Shown: positions 7,258 to 14,351 of the stretch, piece by piece | Numbering within the stretch: the stretch's first letter is position 1 | Layout of the letters: every line of letters starts with the position of its first letter | Assembly (NCBI GenBank): GCA_022571615.1 | Contig: JACZXM010000023.1 | Location: 1-14,384 of the forward strand | DNA length: 14,384 bases | Reading direction: 5' to 3' | Source: Acidobacteriota bacterium | Lineage (GTDB): Bacteria; Acidobacteriota; UBA890; WLXD01 | Notes under the pieces: model-generated | The model's input: only the letters and a program-made list of their open reading frames with translations | What the model was told of the DNA's origin: nothing | Databases searched by the model: none | Position numbers and translations under genes: made by a program

Positions 7258-9912
7258 TCAGTCGCTGCGCAGAGCACGGACGGGATCGATTCTCGTCGCC
7301 CGCCGGGCGGGTAGCCAGGCCGCCAGCACGGTTGCGGTCAGGACCACAGCGACCACCGCCAGGGTGGCCACGGGATCTCCGGGTGCGACGCTGTACAGGA
7401 CGCTGCGGAGCAGGCTCGAGAGGGCATATGCTGCCAGGAGTCCCCCGGCCAGGCCGGGCGCGATCAACAGCAGCGTTTCCGACAGGACCATGCGGCCGAT
7501 CCGTCCCCGGTCGGCGCCGAGCGCCTGTCGTATGCCGAGCTCGCGGGTCCGACACGCTACGCCGAGGTTGACGACGCCGTAGATCCCCAGGCTGGCCAGA
7601 GCCAGCGCGATCACAGCGAAACTCCCGACTAGCCGAGATTGGAAGCGTGGCGAGGCCGCCTGATCGTCGAGAAGCTGCTGCATCGTGGTGGCGGAATCCA
7701 GGGTGAGGTTGCCGTCGACCTGCCAGATCGCGGCACGCACCGAGGCCAAGAGCTCGACCGGGTCGCCGTGGCTACGAACGAGGAGCTGGACGCCGTGGGT
7801 CGGCAACTGGGCGAACGGGAAGTACAGGGCAGGCACCGGATCCTGACCGACGGCCGCGATGACGTCCCCCACCACCCCGACGATTTCGAACTGCGGGCCC
7901 CGCTCACGCCACGGCAGTAGGAAAGTCTGCCCGAGGGGCGATTGCTGGCCGTAGAACGACCGCGCGAACGCGTCGTTCACGATCGCCACGCCGCGCGCGG
8001 TGGCGTCGTCTACCGTGGCGAATGCGCGGCCGGCCAGGACCGGGATCCCCGCGGTAGCGAAGTACTCGGGGCTGATCATGCGTACGACCGGCCGAACAGT
8101 GGCTGCCACGGGCTCCGGCAGGCCGCGGGGTGCCAGGGCGCGAAGGTTGATGCCGAGCGGATCGAGCGGGTGGGTGCGCCCGTACGACGCCGACTGCACT
8201 CCGGGCAGAGCTGCCGCGCCTGCGCGGATGCGCTCGTACAGGCTGAGCGGGTCCTCATCCTCGAGCGAATCCGGAATATCCACGCCGACCGTGAGCACGC
8301 GCGCTGGTTCGAAACCCCGGTCGACTGCCACCAGTCGATCGAAGCTCCGCAAAAGGAGGCCGGCGCCGATCGCCAGAACCACCGCCAGCGCGATCTCGGC
8401 TACCACGAGCGCCCGTTGCCCGGCGGTCCCCGCCGCGCTAGCGCCAGCGCCGGAAACCAATCCACGGCGCAGGTCGGGGAGTGACGCTCGGATCGCGGCG
8501 GGCAATCCGGCGAGTAGCCCTGTGAGCGCGGTGACTGCCGCACACAAGAGCAGGACGCGGCCATCGAGATGGATCGCCGCGCCTCGGGGCAATTCGGCTG
8601 GCGCCATCGCTACGATCACTCCCAGCAGCCCCCACCCGGCCGGCACGGCGGCCAGGCCGCCCAGGCCGGCAAGAACGAGCGCCTCGGTCAGGGTCTGTCG
8701 CGCCATGCGCCCTCGCGTGGCGCCCAGTGCGGCGCGCACCGACATCTCCTGACGACGGCGACAACCCCGAGCCAGCCACAGGGCGGCGGTGTTCACGCAG
8801 GTAATGATGAGCACCAGACCGACCGCGCCGAAGAGCATCAGTAGAGGGGTCTGCATGTGGCGTACGATAGCCGTCTGGAGCGGCTCGACCCACGCACCGA
8901 TGCCGGCGTTGGACTCCGGCCGCTGCCGCGCAGCACTGGCGGCGATCTGCCCAACTTCCGCACTCGCCATCTCGACGTCTCCCGTGCTGGCCAGCCGCCC
9001 GAGCACGACCAGCTCGCGGTCATCGTCCTCGTAGCCGAGCTCGTCGACAGTGAACGGGCGCCAGACATCGACGTGCGCCGGATACACCCACTCCGATGGC
9101 ATGACGCCGACGATCTGATACGGAACCTCGTCGAGTCGAACCGTTGAGCCGAGGACTTCCTCGCTGCCGCCGTAGCGCTGCAGCCAGTACCGATGCGACA
9201 GCATCGCTACTCGCCCTCCGTTAGCCTGCTCGCCTGGACTGAAACCGCGCCCGGACCGCGCCCGAACGCCAGTCGTCTCCATGAAATCACCACCCACCCG
9301 GCCAACGACAGCGTTCGTCGGGTAGCCAAGCTCGTCAGCCAACCCGTCACGCGCGACCGAGAAGGCCGTGACGGTGTCCAGCGAGCTTGATTTCTCGCGG
9401 AAGTCGCGAAAGTCTTGGATCGTCGCGTCCAGATACCGCTCCCCGTTCTCCGGGGCCGTGCTCCAGACCCGCACCAGGCGGTCCGGCTCGGCCAAATCAA
9501 GAGGCCTCACCAGTACCGCGTCGACGATGCTGAACACGGCCACATTGAGACCGATTCCGAGGGCCAGTGTGCCGATGACCAGCATGCTGAAGCCCGGATC
9601 GAGCCGCAACAAGCGTAGGGCGTGACGAAGGTCGTGGAGGGTTTGTTCGAGCATGGTCACCGGCGACCTGGGGGAAGGGTGTGGTGTTTGCGCAAGGCGC
9701 CGCGCGAGCCTGGACTCCCGCACCTGCCGGACCAGATACCAGTATGCAAGTGAACGGCATTCGGCTCGATACCAGGCGAGCGCATGGCGGGGCGCTCGAG
9801 TCGGGGCAACCACCGTTCGCAGCTCGTCTTCGAGTTCGGCAAGGAGCCCGGCAGCCCGTCCACCGGTGACCAGGCGCACCAGCAGGCGATGTGTTGATGT
9901 ACGCACGTCCAT
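7258..9912 (-). CDS. ADOP-type orphan ABC permease (MacB/FtsX-like, duplicated)
   Basis: This 884-residue permease belongs to the 'acidobacterial duplicated orphan permease' group. A cytoplasmic N-terminal segment (about 1-95, with LLAELEDELR and RSLAYWYLVRQVRE) precedes TM1 (about 108-130, SMLVIGTLALGIGLNVAVFS). Then come a MacB-like periplasmic domain, an FtsX domain with three helices (MLFGAVGLVLIITCVNTAAL, RAALGATRGR), a second MacB-like domain, and a second FtsX domain ending in ATRIDPVRALRSD. Length is normal and both halves are intact. ATG 9912 is preferred: it begins where relatives begin and has GGGGAA upstream; a GTG at 9972 in the same frame would add 20 unlike residues. No ATPase gene is adjacent, as is usual for these orphans. 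MacB-type proteins are mechanotransmission permeases; this group's substrate is unknown. The stop abuts that of the convergent peptidase remnant. Confidence 0.9.
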   Translation of the reverse strand: MDVRTSTHRLLVRLVTGGRAAGLLAELEDELRTVVAPTRAPRHALAWYRAECRSLAYWYLVRQVRESRLARRLAQTPHPSPRSPVTMLEQTLHDLRHALRLLRLDPGFSMLVIGTLALGIGLNVAVFSIVDAVLVRPLDLAEPDRLVRVWSTAPENGERYLDATIQDFRDFREKSSSLDTVTAFSVARDGLADELGYPTNAVVGRVGGDFMETTGVRARSGRGFSPGEQANGGRVAMLSHRYWLQRYGGSEEVLGSTVRLDEVPYQIVGVMPSEWVYPAHVDVWRPFTVDELGYEDDDRELVVLGRLASTGDVEMASAEVGQIAASAARQRPESNAGIGAWVEPLQTAIVRHMQTPLLMLFGAVGLVLIITCVNTAALWLARGCRRRQEMSVRAALGATRGRMARQTLTEALVLAGLGGLAAVPAGWGLLGVIVAMAPAELPRGAAIHLDGRVLLLCAAVTALTGLLAGLPAAIRASLPDLRRGLVSGAGASAAGTAGQRALVVAEIALAVVLAIGAGLLLRSFDRLVAVDRGFEPARVLTVGVDIPDSLEDEDPLSLYERIRAGAAALPGVQSASYGRTHPLDPLGINLRALAPRGLPEPVAATVRPVVRMISPEYFATAGIPVLAGRAFATVDDATARGVAIVNDAFARSFYGQQSPLGQTFLLPWRERGPQFEIVGVVGDVIAAVGQDPVPALYFPFAQLPTHGVQLLVRSHGDPVELLASVRAAIWQVDGNLTLDSATTMQQLLDDQAASPRFQSRLVGSFAVIALALASLGIYGVVNLGVACRTRELGIRQALGADRGRIGRMVLSETLLLIAPGLAGGLLAAYALSSLLRSVLYSVAPGDPVATLAVVAVVLTATVLAAWLPARRATRIDPVRALRSD

Positions 9913-9990
9913 GTCAGCGTTCCCCGAGCACCGACTCGAGGCCGACCCACAGCGCTCGAACCGTCGCGGCACATGTCGCTATCGGATTCA

Positions 9991-10373
9991 CGGGGCAACA
10001 TCACAGGCATTCGTGCGTGATCCGGCAGTGCCGGCCACAGGCAAGATATCGTGCTTCCCGTTTCTATCGGCCGTGTAAGCGTCCGGTCTCTGCACCCAGA
10101 TTGAGTAGTGCATTTGCGCGGCATGTCGGGCTCCTTCGTAGCATGGAGGATCTCCGGTGAATTTGAGACATTTCGAGAACAAGGCGCGACAATCCTGGTG
10201 GGTAGTTCACGTCGAAGCGTGGTAGCGAAGGGAACGCCTCCGAGGTGGCGTTCAAAATCGGCTTCCGGTTCCCGTTTTCCTGCAACTCATAGAGGAACCG
10301 TCGCCGGCAAATGGCGCGGCTAGATTGCCCCATTCCCTGATCCGCTCGACCAGGGGATGTGACGGTTGCCCCG
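9991..10373. repeat. Inverted-repeat-bounded 383-bp interval, possible element remnant
   Basis: CGGGGCAAC at 9991-9999 is the exact reverse complement of GTTGCCCCG at 10365-10373. Allowing one gap and a substitution, the match extends inwards through TCACA on both sides. Outer flanks show no clear target-site duplication and no transposase remains inside, so a MITE-like element or IS scar is only a possibility; chance is not excluded. Confidence 0.25.
10331..10359 (-). terminator. Hairpin downstream of the exporter gene, weak terminator candidate
   Basis: CATTCCCTG (10331-10339) pairs with CAGGGGATG (10351-10359) around an 11-nt loop, starting 19 nt after the stop of the ABC exporter on the minus strand. 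In minus-strand RNA the stem has one A-C mismatch and no U-tract follows, so it may only protect the 3' end or do nothing. Plus-strand RNA pairs fully with one G-U. Confidence 0.25.
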
Positions 10374-10378
10374 AGCCT

Positions 10379-12487
10379 TCATGGGTTGGAAATCCGGCCG
10401 TTGCCGATCGCGATCACCCTGCCGGCCATAGCGATTGTCGACGGCCGGTGAGCCACGATCACCCGGGTGATGCGAAGGTCCGCGAGCGCTCGATTGACGA
10501 GATACTCGTTGGTCTCGTCGAGATGGCATGTTGCTTCGTCCAGGAACAGGATACGTGGTTTGCGGTAGAGCGCGCGTGCAAGGAACAAGCGCTGCTTCTG
10601 TCCTCCGGAAAGCGCACTGCCCATATCACCGACAAGCGATTCATAGCCCATGGGCATCATCCGGATTTCGCCATCGATTGCCGCCAGGCGCGCGCACTCC
10701 TCGATCCACTCTTGATCGGCATGGGGATCGAAAGCAGCTATGTTTTCGATTAGCGTTCCAGTAAACAATTGGTCGTCTTGAAGAACGCAGCCTGTGATTT
10801 TTCGATAGTTGGATAGTCCCATATCGCGAATGTCACAGCCATCCAGGCAGACACGCCCTTGCGTGGGCTGAATCAACCCCGCAAGGATTTTTAGCAATGT
10901 GCTCTTTCCGCAGCCAGATGGACTGGTGATGGCGACGCTTTCGCCCGCTGCAATCGTAAGATTGATCCCCTCCAACACATCCGGTTCGCCGTCGCCATAG
11001 CGGAAACGAAGCCCATGCGCCTCAAGGCGGCCCGCCACGATGCCGATCGAAGTTCCAACCCGTGCGATGCCTTTGTGCGCTTCGGGTTCGGCGAGTGCGA
11101 TGTCGCCTAGCCGTTCCCCTTGCAGCGACAGCATTTGCAGCTTGAAAATCATGTTGATCAGTTCGGTGACACGACTGGTAAACTGCTCCTGATAGGAGGA
11201 GAACGCCATGAGCATGCCGACGGTCAGGTTGCCGTGGATCACTGCACGACTGCCCAGCCAGAGCATGAGAACCCGCCCAAAGCCGAACAGCAAACCGTTG
11301 ATCCCATTGAAAACCATATCGAGCTTGTTCGTTTTGAGGCCGGCATTGACGGCGTCGACCAAGGTGTTTAGCCATGTGCTTTGGCGTCGTTCCTCCAAGC
11401 CCAGGGCCTTGACGCTGTTTGCGCCCCGAATTGACTCTATGAAATGGGTATTTTCTCGCGCGTGGTGCACGAGCTCCGCTTCGGTGGCTGAACGGTAGGG
11501 TCGGTAGAAAACAGCCCTGACCAGCACGTAAAGCCCGGTTGTGATCAAGGAAATGACAGCCAAGGGCGGGCTGTAGAGAAACATCATGGCCAGCATGCCC
11601 ACAACCATCAGGCTGTCCATGATGGAGCTGACAAGATCCGTTGTCAGCGTATGCTGGATCGTCTGGATCGAACCGAAACGGGATACGATGTCACCGACAT
11701 GACGCTTCTCGAACCATGACAGAGGCAGGCGCATCAGATGAGAGAACAGGCCTATATCCCATTGGATAGCAAACCTGGTCATCAGCACCATTGTCCCCCA
11801 TGAGCGGACAAAGCCGATAGCCGTCTGCAAGAGGACCAACAGCGCCAAGCCTACGGTGACCACCGTGACTAGATCGAGGTCGGCACTGACGATGGCCTGA
11901 TCAATGATCAATTGCAGACCAAGCGGCGAGAGAATGGCAAAGACCTCGAGGCAAAGGGCAAGCAGGAAAATCTGCGCCAAAGCCCGCTTGAGACCGACGA
12001 CGCCCCGAAACAAGCTCACCAGCTGGAACCGATTCTGCTCCACTTTTGGCGAGAAGGATTGGGCAGGCCAGACTTCGAGGGCAACGCCGGTAAAACTCTG
12101 ATTGAGTTCCTTGCGTGTGACATGACGGCGGCCCCGGGCCGGATCATGAATGATGGCCCCTTTGCCGATGACCTTGTCCAGGACAACGAAGTGGCTGAAA
12201 TCCCAATGGAGGACACAAGGGGTCTTTAAATCGCGAAGATCATCGAGCGCGACTTGCACGGCCCGCGTCGAAAGAAAGAGCTCACTGGCGAGATCAGCGA
12301 TGTTGTAGAGCGTCATGCCCTTCAGCGATGCGCTGAATCTGAGGCGCATGGTGCTGATGTCGATTTGATGCCCGTGGTGGGACGCGATCATTGCCAGGCT
12401 AGCAAGACCGCATTCAGCTGCCTCCGTTTGCAGGATCAACGGCAAGCGGGGCCTGAAACCGAAAGCGAGCCTTTCCAGAACCGTCAC
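10379..12487 (-). CDS. Peptidase-containing ABC exporter (PCAT), bacteriocin/microcin processing and export, CvaB-like
   Basis: This 702-residue transporter cleaves double-glycine leaders and exports the released peptide. The N-terminal C39 peptidase domain (about 12-140) has the oxyanion Gln20, nucleophile Cys26 (QTEAAECGLASLAMI), His99 (WDFSHFVVLD) and Asp115 (IIHDPARG), so it looks active. The membrane domain spans about 165-440. The nucleotide-binding domain (about 480-702) has Walker A with Lys528 (SPSGCGKST), signature LSGGQ at 626-630, Walker B at about 645-651 (ILFLDEATCHLD) and H-loop His680 (VIVAHRPST). It is full length and intact. The GTG start at 12487 overlaps the fusion-protein stop (GTGA, 12484-12487), implying translational coupling in one operon. 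The order fusion protein then transporter matches cvaA-cvaB of the microcin V system. The obvious substrate is the divergently encoded GG-leader precursor at 14061. GC content is lower than in the genes left of 9.9 kb. Confidence 0.95.
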   Translation of the reverse strand: MTVLERLAFGFRPRLPLILQTEAAECGLASLAMIASHHGHQIDISTMRLRFSASLKGMTLYNIADLASELFLSTRAVQVALDDLRDLKTPCVLHWDFSHFVVLDKVIGKGAIIHDPARGRRHVTRKELNQSFTGVALEVWPAQSFSPKVEQNRFQLVSLFRGVVGLKRALAQIFLLALCLEVFAILSPLGLQLIIDQAIVSADLDLVTVVTVGLALLVLLQTAIGFVRSWGTMVLMTRFAIQWDIGLFSHLMRLPLSWFEKRHVGDIVSRFGSIQTIQHTLTTDLVSSIMDSLMVVGMLAMMFLYSPPLAVISLITTGLYVLVRAVFYRPYRSATEAELVHHARENTHFIESIRGANSVKALGLEERRQSTWLNTLVDAVNAGLKTNKLDMVFNGINGLLFGFGRVLMLWLGSRAVIHGNLTVGMLMAFSSYQEQFTSRVTELINMIFKLQMLSLQGERLGDIALAEPEAHKGIARVGTSIGIVAGRLEAHGLRFRYGDGEPDVLEGINLTIAAGESVAITSPSGCGKSTLLKILAGLIQPTQGRVCLDGCDIRDMGLSNYRKITGCVLQDDQLFTGTLIENIAAFDPHADQEWIEECARLAAIDGEIRMMPMGYESLVGDMGSALSGGQKQRLFLARALYRKPRILFLDEATCHLDETNEYLVNRALADLRITRVIVAHRPSTIAMAGRVIAIGNGRISNP

Positions 12488-13779
12488 AGCCTGTCCCCGT
12501 GGCTGGAGAGGGCGCCACGCAGGCTGTAGAGCGGTTCAAGCAGCCATTGATAGATGGGCCTGGTGTCAAGGAACACATCAGCCTCAACCGCCATGCCTGG
12601 CCGGATAGGCTCTGCCTTTCCATAAGCGATGACATGATCTTGTTCCGGTCTGACGATGACCCGGTAGAGGCCTGCGGATGGATCGCTCGTCGGCGAAGCT
12701 CCCCTTTCGGGCAGGAAAATCGTATCGATGTCGCTCGGGCGCAAGCTGACACGGGAGAACCCCGCGACCGTTCCCGGGTGAAGGCCGAACTTCTGATAGG
12801 GGAAAGCCGCATAACGCAGCATCACCTTGGCATTTTCGTGCATGAAACCGATCACACTGCTTGATCCATAAAGATGGACTTCGAGCTTGGCTTCGCTCGG
12901 CAGGATCGACAACAGCGGCGCTCCAGCGGCAACGAACTGTCCGGATTGGACAAGAATGGCAGTCACATTCCCGGTTCTCGGCGTGGTGACGTCTATCTGC
13001 CTGCGCGCTTCACCCTCGACGAGATCGCGCTCGATGACGCTGATCTGTCTGCGCAACTGGCCGATGACAGATGCGGCCTTTGCATCAAAACCCGCCAGCT
13101 TCGTGCGCACCTCCGTCAATCTTTGCTCAAGGCGAATGGCTTCACGCCGAAGGTTCTCCCGTTCCTGTTCCTTTTGCATCCGGCTTTCCATCCGGGCAAA
13201 AGCCTCGCGCTGCAGGACAACGTGCCGGCGAACCAGTTCCTCGTATTTCTCGGAGATGGTTCGCAACACGGCGGCGTAATCGCCCGTGACCTTTATCTGG
13301 ATCTGGACTTGATCGATCTCTCGAAGCAGGCCTTGCTCTTCCTTCGCCAGCCCAGCTTTCTCGATACTGTCCAGTTTTTGCTGGCGGATGATCTCGGCTT
13401 CCAGTTCGCTCCGCTGTTTGCGCAGCAGCACGGCTGCCGCTGCTTGTGTTTCGCCCAGAGACGTCATGCTGTCGGAGGTGATCGTATAGAGGGATTGTCC
13501 TTGGCGAACATCGCTGCCATCAGCAACGTTCAACGAGATCACACGGCCGGCATTGGGTGCAAAAACCCGTACGATCCCGGTGTTAGGCATGACAACCCCA
13601 CCAAGGCGTACCCGGCGCGTATATTCTCCAAAAATTAGGTAGGTGCTGATTGCAAGAACGACAGCAACCCCTAGCGCGGCCGTGATCGAAACACGAAGCG
13701 GGCGCAGCAAAATGGTATGGCCCAACCAACCGTCTTTTTGGGAGGTAACGGCCTCCAATCGAAAAAGGGGCTCATCCAA
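12484..13779 (-). CDS. HlyD-family membrane fusion protein of the peptide exporter, CvaA-like
   Basis: This 431-residue periplasmic adaptor should link the ABC exporter to a TolC-type outer-membrane channel. A short cytoplasmic start (MDEPLFRLEAV) precedes one inner-membrane helix (about 30-50, ending AISTYLIFGEY). The first lipoyl half follows (about 70-100, VFAPNAGRVISLNV), then a long coiled coil rich in Glu/Arg/Gln (about 108-245), the second lipoyl half (about 250-280, TPRTGNVTAILVQSGQFV), and beta-barrel and membrane-proximal parts ending near WLLEPLYSLRG. Start is TTG 13779: a stop lies two codons upstream, GGGG (13786-13789) is 6 nt before it, and it supplies the LFRLEA...WLG segment seen at the start of relatives. 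The nearest ATG is out of frame. The coding region overlaps the ABC exporter by 4 nt. No TolC homologue is in the window, so the host must supply it. Confidence 0.92.
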   Translation of the reverse strand: MDEPLFRLEAVTSQKDGWLGHTILLRPLRVSITAALGVAVVLAISTYLIFGEYTRRVRLGGVVMPNTGIVRVFAPNAGRVISLNVADGSDVRQGQSLYTITSDSMTSLGETQAAAAVLLRKQRSELEAEIIRQQKLDSIEKAGLAKEEQGLLREIDQVQIQIKVTGDYAAVLRTISEKYEELVRRHVVLQREAFARMESRMQKEQERENLRREAIRLEQRLTEVRTKLAGFDAKAASVIGQLRRQISVIERDLVEGEARRQIDVTTPRTGNVTAILVQSGQFVAAGAPLLSILPSEAKLEVHLYGSSSVIGFMHENAKVMLRYAAFPYQKFGLHPGTVAGFSRVSLRPSDIDTIFLPERGASPTSDPSAGLYRVIVRPEQDHVIAYGKAEPIRPGMAVEADVFLDTRPIYQWLLEPLYSLRGALSSHGDRL

Positions 13780-13785
13780 ATTTCA

Positions 13786-13789
13786 CCCC
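13786..13789 (-). promoter_or_regulatory. Ribosome binding site deciding the TTG start of the fusion protein
   Basis: On the minus strand GGGG followed by TGAAAT stands 6 nt before TTG 13779. The TGA in this spacer is the in-frame stop that rules out any longer protein, so initiation is most likely at the TTG. A TTG start may keep expression low. Confidence 0.5.
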
Positions 13790-13844
13790 AGATCACATGT
13801 AAGTCAGGCGCGCATCAACGGCCGGCTGAATAAACGATTGTGTA

Positions 13845-13873
13845 ATATTATCGAATTCACCCCACGCTCACAA
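13845..13873 (-). promoter_or_regulatory. Candidate sigma70-type promoter for the exporter operon
   Basis: On the minus strand TTGTGA (13873-13868) and TAATAT (13850-13845) are separated by 17 nt, in an AT-rich gap about 65 nt upstream of the TTG start of the fusion protein. Spacing is ideal; the -35 matches four of six consensus bases. Read by eye only. Confidence 0.4.
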
Positions 13874-13922
13874 TCAAATCTTTAGTCGACATATCGTGGA
13901 GATTTCGAGTAGAAATGATGAA

Positions 13923-13934
13923 GAGATCGATCTC
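13923..13934. promoter_or_regulatory. 12-bp perfect palindrome between the divergent promoters, operator candidate
   Basis: GAGATCGATCTC is fully self-complementary and ends 12 nt upstream of the proposed -35 of the precursor gene, about 50 nt upstream of the exporter promoter. This is a natural place for a regulator binding both divergent promoters. No regulator gene is in the window. Confidence 0.35.
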
Positions 13935-13946
13935 CCACAAGAGATA

Positions 13947-13976
13947 TTGACGAAGTAAATTTAGAAGAGCTAGAAT
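13947..13976 (+). promoter_or_regulatory. Candidate sigma70-type promoter for the microcin precursor
   Basis: TTGACG (13947-13952) and TAGAAT (13971-13976) are 18 nt apart in an AT-rich stretch. Each differs from consensus at one position. Transcription would start near 13983, giving a leader of roughly 78 nt before ATG 14061. Confidence 0.5.
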
Positions 13977-13992
13977 TATCCGCTTGGCGTCT

Positions 13993-14052
13993 ATGAACCA
14001 AGCCAATCTCGGAAAAGAAGCGCAGGAAATTGTTCGCATTCAAAGCAAATGA
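13993..14052 (+). CDS. Possible 19-codon upstream ORF coupled to the precursor
   Basis: ATG 13993 opens a 19-residue frame (MNQANLGKEAQEIVRIQSK) whose TGA overlaps the upstream ATG of the precursor frame (ATGA at 14049-14052) and its GAGGA site. Such an arrangement can couple translation. No Shine-Dalgarno site precedes ATG 13993 and the peptide is unlike anything I know, so it may be chance. The frame is open upstream back to 13951. Confidence 0.2.
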   Translation: MNQANLGKEAQEIVRIQSK

Positions 14053-14055
14053 GGA
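14051..14055 (+). promoter_or_regulatory. Ribosome binding site deciding the precursor start
   Basis: GAGGA lies 5 nt before ATG 14061. The in-frame ATG at 14049 overlaps this site and has no purine-rich site of its own. Starting at 14061 also gives a leader of exactly 15 residues, as in microcin V. Confidence 0.7.
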
Positions 14056-14060
14056 TCAAT

Positions 14061-14336
14061 ATGCGTGAATTGACAATTGAAGAGATGAACTTGGTCGCCG
14101 GCGGCCGGCGCGGCGGCGGGCATGGGGGTGGTCATGGTCATCACGGCCGATCTGGCGGCTCCTACGGATACTCCGGAACGCTCGCCGGCGTAACAAAGGG
14201 GTTTGACGGGACCGGAATTAGGACGGACTGTCATTACTCGACACCAGTTGGTGGATTTACCGTATCAATGGCCGGTTCTCACAATTGCGATCCAACATCG
14301 CCAGCACCGAAGGGTATCGGTGGAAGTGGTAGGTAA
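14061..14336 (+). CDS. Class II microcin-like precursor with double-glycine leader and Gly/His-rich core
   Basis: This 91-residue secreted peptide precursor is probably a bacteriocin. The leader MRELTIEEMNLVAGG is 15 residues, the same length as the microcin V leader (MRTLTLNELDSVSGG), and shares its Met-Arg, Leu-Thr, acidic residue, Met/Leu, Val and Gly-Gly pattern. Cleavage after Gly15 by the C39 domain of the adjacent exporter would release a 76-residue core. The core opens with RRGGGHGGGHGHHGRSGG, is about 30 percent Gly with six His, and has Cys57 and Cys76 (18 residues between), likely a disulfide as in microcin V. Its tail is Pro/Gly/Ser-rich (CDPTSPAPKGIGGSGR). I recognise no known microcin in the core. 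The gene diverges from the exporter operon and ends in a strong terminator, so it is its own transcript. Start ATG 14061 has GAGGA 5 nt upstream; ATG 14049 would add MRIN. A non-toxic signal or metal-binding peptide is the alternative. Confidence 0.85.
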   Translation: MRELTIEEMNLVAGGRRGGGHGGGHGHHGRSGGSYGYSGTLAGVTKGFDGTGIRTDCHYSTPVGGFTVSMAGSHNCDPTSPAPKGIGGSGR

Positions 14337-14351
14337 CGGGACGCTGAAGAG

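Larger units (their letters stand above)
9913..10378. other. Gene-free interval at the junction of the two sequence types
   Basis: No frame in these 466 bp gives a recognisable protein. GC content starts to fall here, from the very GC-rich left part to the moderate cassette on the right. It holds a 9-bp inverted repeat pair near its edges (9991-9999 and 10365-10373), a perfect 7-bp hairpin (10232-10238/10247-10253), and an ATG at 10124 on the minus strand with a perfect AAGGAG site but no recognisable protein after it. It may be an element remnant or recombination scar, or an assembly join. Confidence 0.4.

Noticed and set aside
8000..8752. 250-codon plus-strand frame rich in Arg, Ala, Ser and Pro
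   Set aside because: Antisense shadow of the ADOP permease; its composition is typical of GC-rich antisense frames.
9657..10124. 155-codon minus-strand frame starting MPRK with a perfect ribosome site
   Set aside because: Beyond the first four residues it resembles no PadR protein and it overlaps the permease's first 256 nt in another frame; kept only as a possible start remnant.
10232..10253. Perfect 7-bp hairpin GAACGCC/GGCGTTC considered as an attC-like or terminator site
   Set aside because: No T-tract, no integron features and no neighbouring integrase; short hairpins are frequent in such DNA.
12874..13638. 254-codon plus-strand frame
   Set aside because: Fully antisense to the HlyD-family gene, which has clear domain structure; the protein has no recognisable features.
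13857..14039. 60-codon minus-strand frame between the divergent genes, with a hydrophobic stretch, considered as an immunity protein
   Set aside because: No ribosome site before its ATG, the hydrophobic part is broken by charged residues, and it lies antisense across both the precursor promoter and its leader.
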